Source of the DNA: Gordionus sp. m RMFG-2023
Taxonomy: Eukaryota > Nematomorpha > Gordioida > Chordodea > Parachordodidae
DNA length: 64,000 bases
NCBI RefSeq assembly: GCF_954871325.1
Contig: NC_088778.1
Coordinates: 20,817,120-20,881,119 of the forward strand
Reading direction: 5' to 3'
Shown in pieces: positions 10,845 through 22,343 of this stretch; the first letter of the stretch is position 1; each line of letters opens with the position of its first letter. The position numbers were made by a program, and so were the translations under genes. Below the pieces are notes generated by a model that saw only the letters and a program-made list of their open reading frames with translations, did no database searches and was not told where the DNA came from.

Positions 10845-13800
10845 ATGTCGGTTCGCAAAGCATCTCATGCGGGAACTTGGTATTCAGGATCAAGTTATAA
10901 ATTTGAAAATAATTGATAAACTGTTATTTAGAGGTGCAATTAAATGAGCAAATTTCATTATGGTTAAAAAATCCTATTATAAAAACTGAAGCAACAAAAG
11001 CAATTATTTCACCGTAAATACTTCAAATTTGTCTATATATATTTTTTTAGCCATGCTGGATACACATATTCTGGTTCCACTGCAGCATATGCATTTAAGA
11101 ATTTAATCCCTTCAAAAATGTATTAAACTTACTTTATAATAAATATATTTTTTTTAAGTAAAAGAATATTTATTCTAGGCCCTTCACATCATGTTCATTT
11201 AGACATATGTGCTCTTTCACCTGCTACTTTTTATGAAACTCCTTTTTATAATTTAAAAATTGATCAAGAGAGTAATTTATATTTATTATATCTTAACTTT
11301 TCTAAGTTTATGAAAAATTAAGAAAATCTGGAAAATTTAAAATTTTCAATATAAAACAAGATGAAGATGAACATAGTTTAGAAATGCAATTACCCTATAT
11401 AGCTAAAATTATGGAGGGGTATTTATTTGCTTTAATGAGATAATATATGTATAATAGATTCCAGAATAATTTTACTATAATACCAATTATTGTTGGTTCC
11501 CTTGGTTATCAAAAAGAAATAGAATATGGAAAATATTTAAGTCAGTTTTTTTTGGATGAAGGATGTGTATTTGTTATTTCATCTGATTTTTGTCATTGGG
11601 GTAATTCATTATTTTATATAAACATATCCATTATCAAAATAAATTTTTTAAAATACTATTTATTTGATTTAAATCAAAGACCTGTAGGCCCATCCCAGAA
11701 AGCACCAAAAAATGTTAAAATTTAATAAAGGTCAGATTTAATAAAAATAAGTTTAAATTATTATGTTTAAAATCTTTATCTTCAAAATTCAGTATTAAAA
11801 AGATCATAAGATAAATTTTTGATTATAAATATTAGTGTTGTTAAATGGTTCGATTTGAGCTGATTTTAAAGAACGGCTAACTCAATATTTTATCTAAAAA
11901 TTTTATGTAAGCCATTTTGGTGATAGCACAAATGAACATCTATTGGCAGAATCTCGAGGTTTTGGCAACATTTTTCTGACTAAAATATTGAGTTAGCTGC
12001 TTTTAGAAATTGGCTCAATTTGAACTGTTTAACAAAACTAATAAATTTTTAGGTTAAGTTGGTCTGATGTAATTGATTGGCAAATTTAGATTAATATTCT
12101 TTGTTGCAAGTAGAAACTCTTTTGGATTACCTGTGCCTAATTTTTATTCATGGTCCACCTGCTCATAGTGGTAATAAAAAAAATTTACGCACATTCACAC
12201 TTATCACTAAAAAAATTTTGACCTCACTTATTTGCTCATGAAACGCAATATTTTGATTCACACCTGTCACGCACAAAAATTCACGGTGTTTTAAAATTTT
12301 TCAAAACTTTATTGCCAACCTTTAATTATACACTTTTTTGAATTTATTCTATTTATTTCTCTAATTCCATAATCCATATTAATAACAAAAAATAAAAACA
12401 ATTTATAAATCAAAATTTTTATTTAAAAAAAGAAGAATGTCCTTTTTTATTTCAAATAAGTACGCCTTTCCTCCAAAAAACGATTGGCTCCAGAAAATAA
12501 TTTCACTAGATGCCGTACTTACAGGTGTTGACAAAATTTTACTCGTTAATTTTTCAAGAAGGAAACAAATTTTCCTGCTTTCAAAACTTCAAAATACTGT
12601 CATTGTTATTTGTCTTATGAGCGATGAATCTTTTAAGTTCATTCTCGCAGCTTTCATTGGTAGATGGTGATGTTTCATCAGAATCATCTAGAAATTCTCT
12701 AAATTTTTCATTTAGGTTTCTTATGAGTGTATGATGAATTATGACAGTTGTAAATAATAGTTGACCTTGGCATTTACTTATTCATATAATATTTTAAGTC
12801 ATTTAGCATTTTTATGGTTGTTTTATAATATACCGTCTTTTTCTTATTCTAATAAAAACTTAAGGCTTTTGAAATTCGAATCTAAAATTAAGCTTACTTT
12901 ATGAAGTGAACTCTTTCTTTTAAAAGAAATCTTGTCCTGTTTTTTAAGGTTTTGATTAGGACTGTGCCGATATTTAGACGTAAATATCGGATCAGGCCAA
13001 TACCTGTAAAAAATTGTTCCGATTTTTTTACTTTTCTTTTTTTTGTTATTTTATTTTATGATATGTATATTTATTTTACATTATTATAATATTTTCTAAA
13101 TAATTTTTTTAAATTATTTCTTTTTTAAAATAGATTTATAGTATTTTAAAATTTTTTTTATTAAAATAGAAAGGAACACCCAATGTTTTATTTATTTTAA
13201 ATCTTTTTAAATAACGCCAATTTTTTTATTTATACTTTAAATAAAAGAATTTTTTAAATATGATATCTGAATTATGGAAATATTTTACAAAAAACAAAGA
13301 TAATTTTGCAAAATGCGTTATCTGCGGAATCATCTGAGTCTGCCTTCAGTACGGCAGGAGATATAGATAGTCCATATCGTAGAAGCTTATTTCCAGAAAA
13401 TCTAGAGGCTCTCATATTTATTATAAAAATCTAATATATTATAATTTTATATATTAAATATTACAATTTTATAATTCCAAGCAACATAAAATGGATATAT
13501 TATTAAATATATATTTTTTCATTATAGTCTTAATTGTAGAAATAAAAAAATTAAATTATTCATAATTCGATTTTTTGCATAAAAAATATTGATTTCTTAA
13601 TTACATTTGGTTCAAACGGGGGTGATTAGAAATCAGTAAAAATATCGGATCGGTTTTGAAACAATATCGGATCGGATCGGTGAAAAATATGTGGATCGGC
13701 ACAGCCCTAGTTTTGATTATATATCACCTTCAGAAGGTTGACAAAATTTTACATTTTTGCTTCCATAGATAAACTTCATTTATTGTGGGTAATTTGAAGA

Positions 13801-16800
13801 AACTATTATATTGAGTAATATTTGAAATTTTTAAAATATTTCTTCACTATATTTTAAAATATATATAATCTAAACAAGTTTATTTATGACAATTATATTG
13901 AGTATGTTAGATTTGTAGGTAAATATGAGAAAATTTAAACAATGATATATTAATTTTGATTAATTATAATTTGAGTGCAATTGATTAGTATTAATAATAA
14001 ATATTAATGAAAATAAAACATATTTAAATTTATTTATTACCCTATTACCATTGCTGAACGAGAATAAGGGATTTATTATTTTTCATTGGTTGTTGTGTTT
14101 TGTTGGGTCTATTAGTGTAGCTGGCTTTCCTTTAGATCTTTGTGTTTCTTAATTGTTAAAAAAGAAGCATATTTTATTAAAAAAAGTATTAAATGTTTTA
14201 CTTTGAGGAGTATGTAAAACTAAGATTTGATTAGGAATTTAATAATCCTATTTTTATATGGCTATAAGTTTCATTGATATTGTCAACCTTCTGAAGGTGA
14301 TACAATAATAATCAAAACCTTAAAAAACAGGACAGGATTTCTTTTAAATGAAAGATTTATTATGCAGCCACTTCATAAAGTAGACTTAATTTTAGATCCG
14401 AATTTCAAAAGCCTTAAGTTTTTATTAGAATAAGAAAAAGACGGTATATTATAAAACAACCATAAAAATGCTAAATGACTTAAAATATTATATGAATAAG
14501 TCAATGCCAAGGCCAACTATTATTTACAACTGTCATAATTCATCTTACACTCATAAGAAACCTAAATTAAAAGTTTAGAGAATTTCTAGATTATTCTGAT
14601 AAAACATCACCATCTGCCGATGAAAGCTGCGAGGATGAACTTAAAAGATTCATCGCTCATAAGACATATAACAATGACAGTATGAAGTTTTGGAAGCAAG
14701 AAATTTCGTTTCCTTTTTTGGAAAAATTAGCGAGTAAAATTTTGTCAGCCCCTGCAAGTACGGAATCTAGTGAAAAATTATTTTCTGTAGCCAATCGCTT
14801 TTTGGAGGAAAGGCGTACTCAATTGAAATCAAAAAACATAACATTCTTCTTTTTTTTAAATAAAAATTTCGACTTATAAATTGTATTTATTTTTTGTTAT
14901 TAATATGGATTATGGAATTAGAGAAATAAATAGAATAAATTCAAAAAAGTATATAATTATAGGTTGGCAATAAAGTTATGAAAAATTAAAAAACAGTGAA
15001 TTTTTAGGCATGACGGGCGTGAATCAAAATACTGCCTTTCATAAGCTGGTCGGTTGGGAAATTTAATATTGGTAAGCGTGAATTGCCGTAAATTTTTTAT
15101 TACCGCCGTGAGCGGGCAGGACATAATTAAAAATTAGGCCCGCGCCCACCTCTAATTCCTAGCTCTTTTGTCAAGTTTCATCGAATTCTATTCATGAGAT
15201 GTTGTCCATGATGTTGGGGATCTAATAAATAGGCCTCATTACAGCAAAGCAGTTATATAAAAATATTATTCTGATAGTGAAAACATCTGGAACGATTGAA
15301 TAATGTGTTCTAAAGATAAAATCTCATTTTTTGGGGTCAAAGTGCAATTCCCCCCTTAAATTCGTAACAATGACATAGTTAGTGGCTTAAGTATATAAAA
15401 CTAATTTTTTATCAGAAATTGTTCTTCCTCTAAGATATCACTTATTTTTTATGTATATCACAATTAGTTTCTTCATTAGTATACACTTTTCTAGCCGTAC
15501 TTAAAGTAGATGATAAGGCATGCTGATTTCTTAATTAGGACAATACTGCACTTGGATTTTTTTAAATAATGGATATATATTAATTAAATAACTACTCGTT
15601 CAAGATCCCCAAAAAATAATTTTAAGCGGATGCAGCAAATCCATAAAATTGATTATGATTAAAGGCTGATTTGGATTTAAAATTCTTCAAGCAGCTATAA
15701 TATTAACCCTCGTATCCGTATCTAAGAATACACTTATATTTATTATGCAACTAAATTAATAAACGGGTTCATATAAAAACATACATAAAATATATTTTAT
15801 TAAAAAAAATATTTTAGATTATTTGACTGATTAAATACACTTTGGGTCAATTGACCTTATTTGATATAGAGTTCTGCATCGGATTTTTAGCTCAAGGCGT
15901 GGTCGAGTTTTTTAAAATATTTTTAACGTTGGGCGGGTTAAATTAAATTGTAAAGTAATGGGCGGTTAAATTTAAGGCGAAATGAGAACAGACTTCAATT
16001 TATTAAAATTAATAGTTTTATTTCATAATATTGCATATTATACATATATGTTTAATTAAAAATATATTAAAATAAATAAAGAGCCAAGCAGCCATTAAAA
16101 TAATTTTAAGCATTAGGTGGGAGGGCGGGTTAAACAAAATTTATAGATAAATGGGCGGTAGAGCGGGTAAAAATTTTTAAAAAAAATTATAAATGGGTGA
16201 GCGGTGGATTAAAAATAAATTGAAACAAGCTTTTTGGCTAAATACCCGTCCATTTCAGACTTCTAATTTGATATACCTGCTTGCTAACCCTGATATATAT
16301 TAATCTATACCAAGAAATATAAACAAAAACGATATCTACCATCTGTATAATGTAACTCAATCGCTACATGAGGAAACAAAAACTAAATATGTTTCACATA
16401 TAAAGTATTTAATACGTTTACGACTGGCCTTTCCCTCAAATTCACTTAAAATATCATTTCCTAAGTCATCATCAAAGTCATAAATTCCTCTTCGGTGACC
16501 AAATCTATTAAATTTGTTGGCATTGCCTCTCGATGTACTCCATCTCTCTCCGAGGCTCCCGATACATTGCTTCGATTCATTCTCATAGACTTGTATAGAC
16601 CTGACCTCCAGACTGTTAAATCGCTTCTGGGGTATCCTTTTCTTGTGTCTTCAGTTCATGGTTGTAGTTGGTATTCTGATACGGTTTATTACCAAACCTT
16701 TAAAGGCGCATAGGTCAATACCTGTTAATATGATCGATACTTGACATTGTCTGATCGGTCGTTATGCCCATTAGGAACGGGAACAGTATTCAGCAACTAA

Positions 16801-19800
16801 CGAATGTCCATCTTTAGCCTCCGCAATAAAATTTTGATCATTCATATTTATAATGTAAATAATAAATATAGAGTAATTTTTAATTATACCAGCAATATAA
16901 TTTCATTACACAAAAATATATTTTAAAAACTAATCAACTTATACTTCTAAAGAAATTTCAAAAAAAATCAAAATACTTAAAAATTTACTAAATGTCTGGT
17001 TCGATACGTTAATTTTTTTATACAAGTAACCCGACCAATTATATCATTTTTAAATTTGACCTACCAGCGGGCTGGCCTTGGTGATCTCTGATATGGATAT
17101 TCTTACATATCAATTAATGGCGATATTTTATATAATATTTATAGGACATCGATTTAGCTACACGTATTATGATCAATCTCATGGAGATATTTATCAGTCA
17201 ATTGAACATATCGATAAAATGGTATAATTTCGAACAAATTTTTTATTTTTGATAGATTTTTATTTAATTAATATATAACTATATTCCAATTATAAACTAT
17301 AAAAAATAAATATAGAAACTCTCATTCTATAAAAACGGGATACAAGTTCCCAAAAAACAATAATGAATATATTGTAAAATAATAATTTGAATTTTTTGTT
17401 TAAAAAAATAAAATTACCTGGATTATGAAGAGGCTCTTGGTAAGAAAACATAATTTTCTAATTCGAATATTTTTTTTCTCGGCTATATCAGCTGGATTAA
17501 GGTTTATATTTGGAAATGATACCTAAAGGTACAAAAGTACCACGTGTCCTAAGCAGTATCTGATGTTAATTTAGGGTCATTCCACGTCAAATGAGCAAAA
17601 AAATGAGATTTTCAGCCGACCCCTTTCGATTTTTTTTAAAATTTGGTTAATGTACTAAGAAATAGCCAAAATTTTAACCTCATAACATTTATATTTTTGA
17701 AAATATTAGGGTTCAAAGTAGCAAAAATGACGTATTTTTCCATTATCTGCGTTCATTCAATTAAGCATATCTTAAAAACTACATAATTGTAATTTTTTTC
17801 CAATTTCCGGCCATTTTATTTAATATATAAGGACTAAAAACGATTTTTTGGAAATAATACGAAATTTAGTAGACATTATTAAACTCTTCTTATAAAAAAA
17901 AATTGGTCTGGGACGCGGCCATCTTCATTCTCAAAATCGATAAAAATGTTTAGAAAAGTGTATAAATATTTTCCCGAAAGGGGGCGTCTTTGTATAAAAT
18001 TATATATTAATCAGTTTTTAATGGTTTTTCTTGGACTATTTGATATAATTTAAAGGAGTATTCATCTTGTAAGTGAAAATAATAATAAATGGGGCTTTCA
18101 TTCAATTATAGAAATTGTCTATCGATAAAAGAAATTTAATTTATTACTTTATTATAAAATTTTTGCCCATATAACATATATTTAATGAATATTATTCAAC
18201 CAAGTTTATAGTTCTTGTATATATGAATCAGAATCTTGTGCATTTCATAGACGCCAAAAATAATATCAAAATTTTCTCTACTCAATTTTTTAAAATAATT
18301 TGATATTTTTAAAATATTACAAATATTAATTTATTATTATTATGAAATTATATACAAAATAAAAGTATTATCATAAAATAACCCAAAACAATATAAATAT
18401 TGGATCGGATTTTCTAAAATCGGCATAGCCTTACTAAATTAGAATAACAATAAATAAGTGTTTCAATCAATAAAATAAATAAAAATTTTAAAATTGATTA
18501 ACCCTTTCGCGCCCAGCGAGTTCATTTGTCATCAAAATTTTTAATCAATTAATTTTTATATTTAAAGAAATTAATGGTTGGTACTTAGAGATATTAATTT
18601 ATAAAACAATATTTATTATTTCGTATTTTATCAGTAACCTGTCAAAATCATTATTTTATTATATCAAAGTACATGTATATTTTGTTGATGGGAAATATTC
18701 CGGGCGCGAAAGGGTTTTAATCATTCAATAACACATGCTCACTATATTAATTCATTTTTTAATTAATTTATTGGTTCACTATAGACGAATATACAGTTAA
18801 AATTGTATAAGAATTTTATTGTATGGACGAAATAAGCAGAATCATGCCAGGCAAGAAAGATTGCGTTTCGATTTTGACCAAAGACGGAAAAAAGAATACC
18901 ATACATACATAAGAGATTAATTTTAGATAATTTGAAAAAAATTTATATATTTTTTAAAGAAATGAGGCCTGATGTTAAAATTGGTTTTTCGAAATTCGCA
19001 AGCATTCGCCCGAAAATTGTATACTCGTTGGAGGTAGTGGTACACATGTATGTGATTGCACCACCAAAATTTTAAATTAATGATCATTGGATCAAATTTA
19101 AACAATGATATGTTGCCCTTTAAAACATACAAACATATTTTACACTTAATAATTTGTAATTCGCCTCAACCATCCAGTTATATGGGCAAATGTGATAATT
19201 GTCCAGGGTCAACACATTTACGCGATCAAATAGAAATATTGTTTCGTTCTAAGGACATCGAATTTATAACATACAAACAATGGCTATCCGTAGATAGAAC
19301 CACTCTTGAAACAATAACCAGTAGGTGAATTTATCAATGCCTTTTTTGAAAAAATGGAATCTTTATTACTCCATTTTTTTATTTCAAGCAACAATCGTTG
19401 TATCAAAACAATCTAAAATTGAACTTAGACGAAGACCAATATTTAATTTTGTGTTTTTTAAGAAAACTATAGCTTTATACTTCAGGATGAAGTACAAAAT
19501 TATCATTGGAATAGGGCTCAATCCACTGTTCACCCTTTTCTTATATATTATAAAGATAATTTTGCCAATATTTGTTGCCTAAATTATGTAATGATATCCG
19601 AATCTTTGCAACACAATACAATAGCAGTACATAATTTCAAAAAAACATTGGTAAATTTTTTAATTAATAAAATTTGTAGGCCAAATAAAATTTTTTATTT
19701 CCCGGTGGATCCGCTGCACAGTATAAAAATCGTAAAAATTTTATTAATATTTGCCATCATGAGATGGATTTCGGGGTACAGGCGAAATGGCATTTTTCTG

Positions 19801-22272
19801 CTACAGCACACGGGAAAAGTGTTTGTGATGGGATTAGCCGCTAGAGCTAGTTTACAAGGTCTTACTCAAAGTACACATCATATGAATTGTATGAGTTAGC
19901 TAAAGAAAATATTAATGTCATATATTTTGAAGATGACCAAAATAAATTATGATTACGAAGATCTATTACTCAGGGAAAGATTTTCAAAAACTAGATCTAT
20001 ACCTGGAACACACAAAATACACACCTTGATTCCAACAGATCTACATCAATTTAAAATTAAATGTATTCCAATTCAATAGAAAGTACTTTAGAATAGTTAT
20101 CATTTAATGATGAAAATATAATTATTGAAGAAATATCAGGATACCTAACGTATCCTTATGATTCTAATTGGTGGTTAGCTTTGTTTTAGTGAAAAATCAA
20201 AAGCAGGAAGAAATATATATAAAGTTTTTACACCTATCCGGACCTTCTAATTCCTTTACATTTCCATTAGTTTCACTGTTAAATGCTACTGGCCGTAGTT
20301 ATACATTGTCGGCACAAGAAAGTAAATGCGTTACCGAAAAATTAGAATCCTTTGAAAGTGAGTTTAAATTTAAATTATATCAATTTTTTTAATATTTAGG
20401 GCGCCATATATGAAATGCACAAGATTCTGATTCATATATTCAAGAACTCGAAACTTAATTGAACATATTTTATTAATATTAAATATATGTTATATGGGCA
20501 AAAATTTTTATAATAAATTATAAATAAAGTAATAAATTGAATTTCTTTTATCGATAGACAATTTCTATAATTGAATGAAAGCCCCATTTATTGTTATTTT
20601 CACTTACAAGATGAATAATCCTTTAAATTATATCAAATAGTTCAAGAAAAACCATTAAAAACTGATTAATATATAATTTTATACAAAAACGCCCCCTTTC
20701 GGGAAAATATTTATACACTTTTCTAAACATTTTATCGATTTTGAGAATGAAGATGGCCGCGTCCCAGACCAATTTTTTTTTATAAATATAAAGAAGAGTA
20801 ATGTCTACTAAATTTTTTAAAAAAATTGAAGGTCTTATTATTTCCGAAAAATCATTTTTAATCCTTATACATTAAATAAAATGACCGGAAATTGGAAAAA
20901 AATATAAAAAAATTTTTTTATCTAAAATTAAAATCTTTGTACGTAATTTTGATATTAAATTTGTTATTTACAATTATGTAGTTTTTAAGATATGCTTAAT
21001 TGAATGAAGGCAGATAATGGTAAAAATACGTCATTTTTGCCACTTTGAACCCTAATATCTTCAAAAATATAAATGTTAAGAGGCTAAAATTTTGGCTATT
21101 TCTTAGTTACATTGACCTTTCTTTGCTTACCTGGCCGAATCGTGGTTGATTTGTCATGGAATGACCCTTTAGCAGACTCCAGGATGTTTAGTATTCAGGC
21201 CCTTATAATAGAACCGCTATTAACTGAATGCTGCATGACTTGCTTGTCTGCCTTGTCTATGTATATAATTAAGGCCATGTCTCGTTTTGGAATCAATCGA
21301 TATTTTACTTTTTATGCATGTATGGGGTAGCCTATGGTGACTCTTAATTCATCTGATAAGAAGTTACCTAGTTTACGAATTGATAATGCTTCCAACCATT
21401 CATAACCTATAGTAAAATCAGCATTTTATAATAGTTAGCGACTAGTTGAGAAGGGGAGTGGACTCTGGTCAACTAAAGTCAGGAGCTGGAGGTCAGTAAA
21501 AGCGGAAATCTTTTTTTAGAAATAATAGGGTCAAGGTCACAATGGATTGACGTATTCTTGTCCTTGAAGTTATGATAGGCCCAATATGTTTTGGAGATCG
21601 ATGAAGTATTCCTAACATGGTTGTCGGAAGTTTGTGAGAGATTGTAAAGGCCCAAGGGGATCTAATGAAGAAGAGATTGAGGACCAATGTAGTGGTAGGG
21701 CCAATATGCGGGAGATAAAGAAAAAGTTGGGGAAATTAATTGGGGATTTTAAAAGTTTGGTGATAGAAGCTTGAGATATTCTGAGTAGGTATGATGAATT
21801 TTATAGATTGGGGCTAATTTAAGGGATAGTTGACGTGAAAAACATAGATGAACGGGAATTTATAAATTTATTTAAGAGCGAAGGCGAATTAAAGGACATT
21901 TGGTAGTAGATTGGAGGGATTTAATACAAAAAAGAGGTAAAGAGAATATTGCAAAAATTAACATTTAAAATATTTTATAATATTAATGGTACAGGGAATG
22001 AACATAATCGAATCGATGGACCCTCAACATTTTAATAAATATTTAAAAGAATATGGAAATACTATATGTGGAAGACATCCTATTGCTGTATTACTTCAAG
22101 TTTATTAACATTTATAATTTTTATTTAAATTCCTTAACAGATTTTGAAAAATGTTAGGCAAGATCAACAATGCTCCATAAAATTCTTAAGATATACGCAA
22201 TCAAACAAATCTAAAACTTTTCATGATTCTTCTGTTAGTTATGCTGCAGCAATCGCAACTACTGAATTATAG
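10845..22272 (+). CDS. MEMO1: MEMO1-family protein (MEMO1 homologue), 9 exons
   Basis: Exons: 10845-10893, 10932-11013, 11051-11119, 11159-11271, 11307-11418, 11458-11600, 17145-17221, 21995-22099, 22141-22272. All introns are GT-AG with sizes 38, 37, 39, 35, 39, 5544, 4773 and 41. The joined frame is open for 293 residues (human MEMO1 has 297). It begins [15 protein letters not shown] and contains [10 protein letters not shown] (His45), LGPSHHV (His77), QDEDEH, SSDFCHW (Asp185, His188), [23 protein letters not shown] (Cys240) and DSSVSYAA near the C-terminus. These match the metal-site residues His49, His81 and Cys244 of the human protein, which has been described as a copper-binding redox protein and ERBB2-linked motility factor. 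The fold is shared with class III extradiol dioxygenases. The gene looks intact. The start is the first ATG in frame with the conserved block. Confidence 0.95.
11833..12040. mobile_element. hAT MITE, TAGTGTTG family, copy B (MEMO1 intron 6)
   Basis: A 208-bp copy with TAGTGTTGTTAAATGG at the left and the inverse TTTAACAAAACTA at the right. The flanks ATAAATAT and ATAAATTT agree at 7 of 8 positions. It lies about 230 bp downstream of MEMO1 exon 6. Confidence 0.85.
12957..13709 (+). mobile_element. hAT deletion derivative in the left palindrome arm
   Basis: TAGGACTGTGCCGATA to GGCACAGCCCTA, flanked by a perfect 8-bp duplication GTTTTGAT (12949-12956 and 13710-13717). Near 13260 it encodes [19 protein letters not shown] with VICG, a BED zinc-finger start. 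This runs straight into [13 protein letters not shown] and ENLEALIFI (13330-13430), the hAT C-terminal dimerisation block, in a shifted frame. The catalytic middle, usually about 400 residues, has been deleted. It is therefore a nonautonomous element that keeps both gene ends. Confidence 0.85.
14370..14879 (+). pseudogene. hAT transposase C-terminus (right palindrome arm)
   Basis: Starts with [11 protein letters not shown] (a hAT core motif near 14390). After stops it ends in an open 65-codon stretch at 14682-14879, with [32 protein letters not shown] and [14 protein letters not shown], the hAT dimerisation domain. The expected E-R pair is E-K here (SSEKLFS). The same block occurs inverted at about 12430-12720. 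The N-terminal domains are missing. Confidence 0.85.
15158..15858. other. Intron 6 spacer
   Basis: AT-rich intronic sequence with no recognised gene, repeat end or hairpin. Confidence 0.4.
15868..16265. mobile_element. GGCGGGT hAT-like MITE in MEMO1 intron 6
   Basis: A 398-bp element with inverted ends (AGAGTTCTGCATCGG; right end in reverse AGAAGTCTGAAATGG) and internal repeats of GGCGGGT or GAGCGGGTA. It is flanked by ATTTGATAT on both sides (15859-15867 and 16266-16274), a perfect 9-bp match. It is related to the element at 57136-60906. Confidence 0.8.
16350..16850 (-). pseudogene. Unrecognised coding-like stretch, antisense in MEMO1 intron 6
   Basis: This part is clearly less AT-rich than its surroundings. 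On the minus strand it reads [19 protein letters not shown] near 16845, and later [17 protein letters not shown] and [19 protein letters not shown] near 16510-16410, with a stop and frame changes between them. The acidic and basic blocks look protein-like. I do not recognise the family. It could be a decayed transposon gene or a nested host gene with short introns that I failed to place. Confidence 0.3.
18498..18720. mobile_element. piggyBac-like MITE with TTAA ends
   Basis: The left end TTAACCCTTTCGCGCCC and right end GGGCGCGAAAGGGTTTTAA form inverted repeats next to TTAA, the target used by piggyBac elements. It is about 220 bp long with no coding and lies between the left arm and the gene of the long-TIR transposon. 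Confidence 0.7.
18811..20080 (+). pseudogene. Decayed transposase of the long-TIR element
   Basis: Recognisable pieces in several frames: [20 protein letters not shown] (18822), [19 protein letters not shown] followed by [16 protein letters not shown] (19200-19320), then [16 protein letters not shown] (19594), FSDG-type and SAQYKN-type pieces near 19710, [16 protein letters not shown] and LAARASLQG (to about 19865). This order (C..C, YKQW.S.DR.TLETI, HNT.AVH.F, FSDG..QYKN, CHH..DFG, HGK...DG, ARASLQ) is a block I know from repetitive uncharacterised proteins of aphids and cnidarians. Stops and frameshifts are frequent. The aspartate in FSDG may be a DDE residue; that is inference. Confidence 0.7.
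21480..21960. other. Purine-rich tract before MEMO1 exon 8
   Basis: The plus strand is rich in A and G (for example GAAGAAGAGATTGAGGACC and AAAAGAGGTAAAGAG) compared with its surroundings. No protein family is readable in any frame. It ends about 35 bases before exon 8. Confidence 0.35.
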
Positions 22273-22337
22273 TTTATGAATAGGTGAAAAATATTGCAGT
22301 ATTTTTTTGTATTGTATGTATTTATGAATTGTTTTAA

Positions 22338-22343
22338 AATAAA
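22338..22343 (+). terminator. MEMO1 poly(A) signal
   Basis: AATAAA 66 bases after the MEMO1 stop codon, the first canonical hexamer downstream. Confidence 0.6.

Larger units (their letters stand above)
12133..15157. mobile_element. Palindromic hAT element in MEMO1 intron 6
   Basis: Two long arms are inverted copies of each other: about 12133-13755 (less the nested 12957-13709 insertion) and 14285-15157, around a central spacer of about 530 bp. Both arms hold the 3' part of a hAT transposase gene; the right-arm outer end reads, in reverse, TAGAGGTGGGCGCGGGCC, a hAT-type terminus. Arms share CTTCTGAAGGTGAT, AACAGGACAAGATTTCTT (or its variant) and the coding block. The left arm's outer end is more decayed. 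A transcript through intron 6 could fold into a hairpin of more than 800 bp. Confidence 0.8.
17574..21167 (+). mobile_element. Long-TIR DNA transposon in MEMO1 intron 7
   Basis: A 3.6-kb element starting GGGTCATTCCACGTCAAA and ending TTTGTCATGGAATGACCC, flanked on each side by TTTA. Its inverted arms are unusually long, about 17574-18265 against about 20400-21167, sharing for example TTAATTGAATGAA and GATGGCCGCGTCCCAGACC (or complements). Between them lie a piggyBac-like MITE and a decayed transposase gene. The superfamily is uncertain; the 4-bp duplication and DDE-like gene fit several cut-and-paste groups. Confidence 0.85.
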
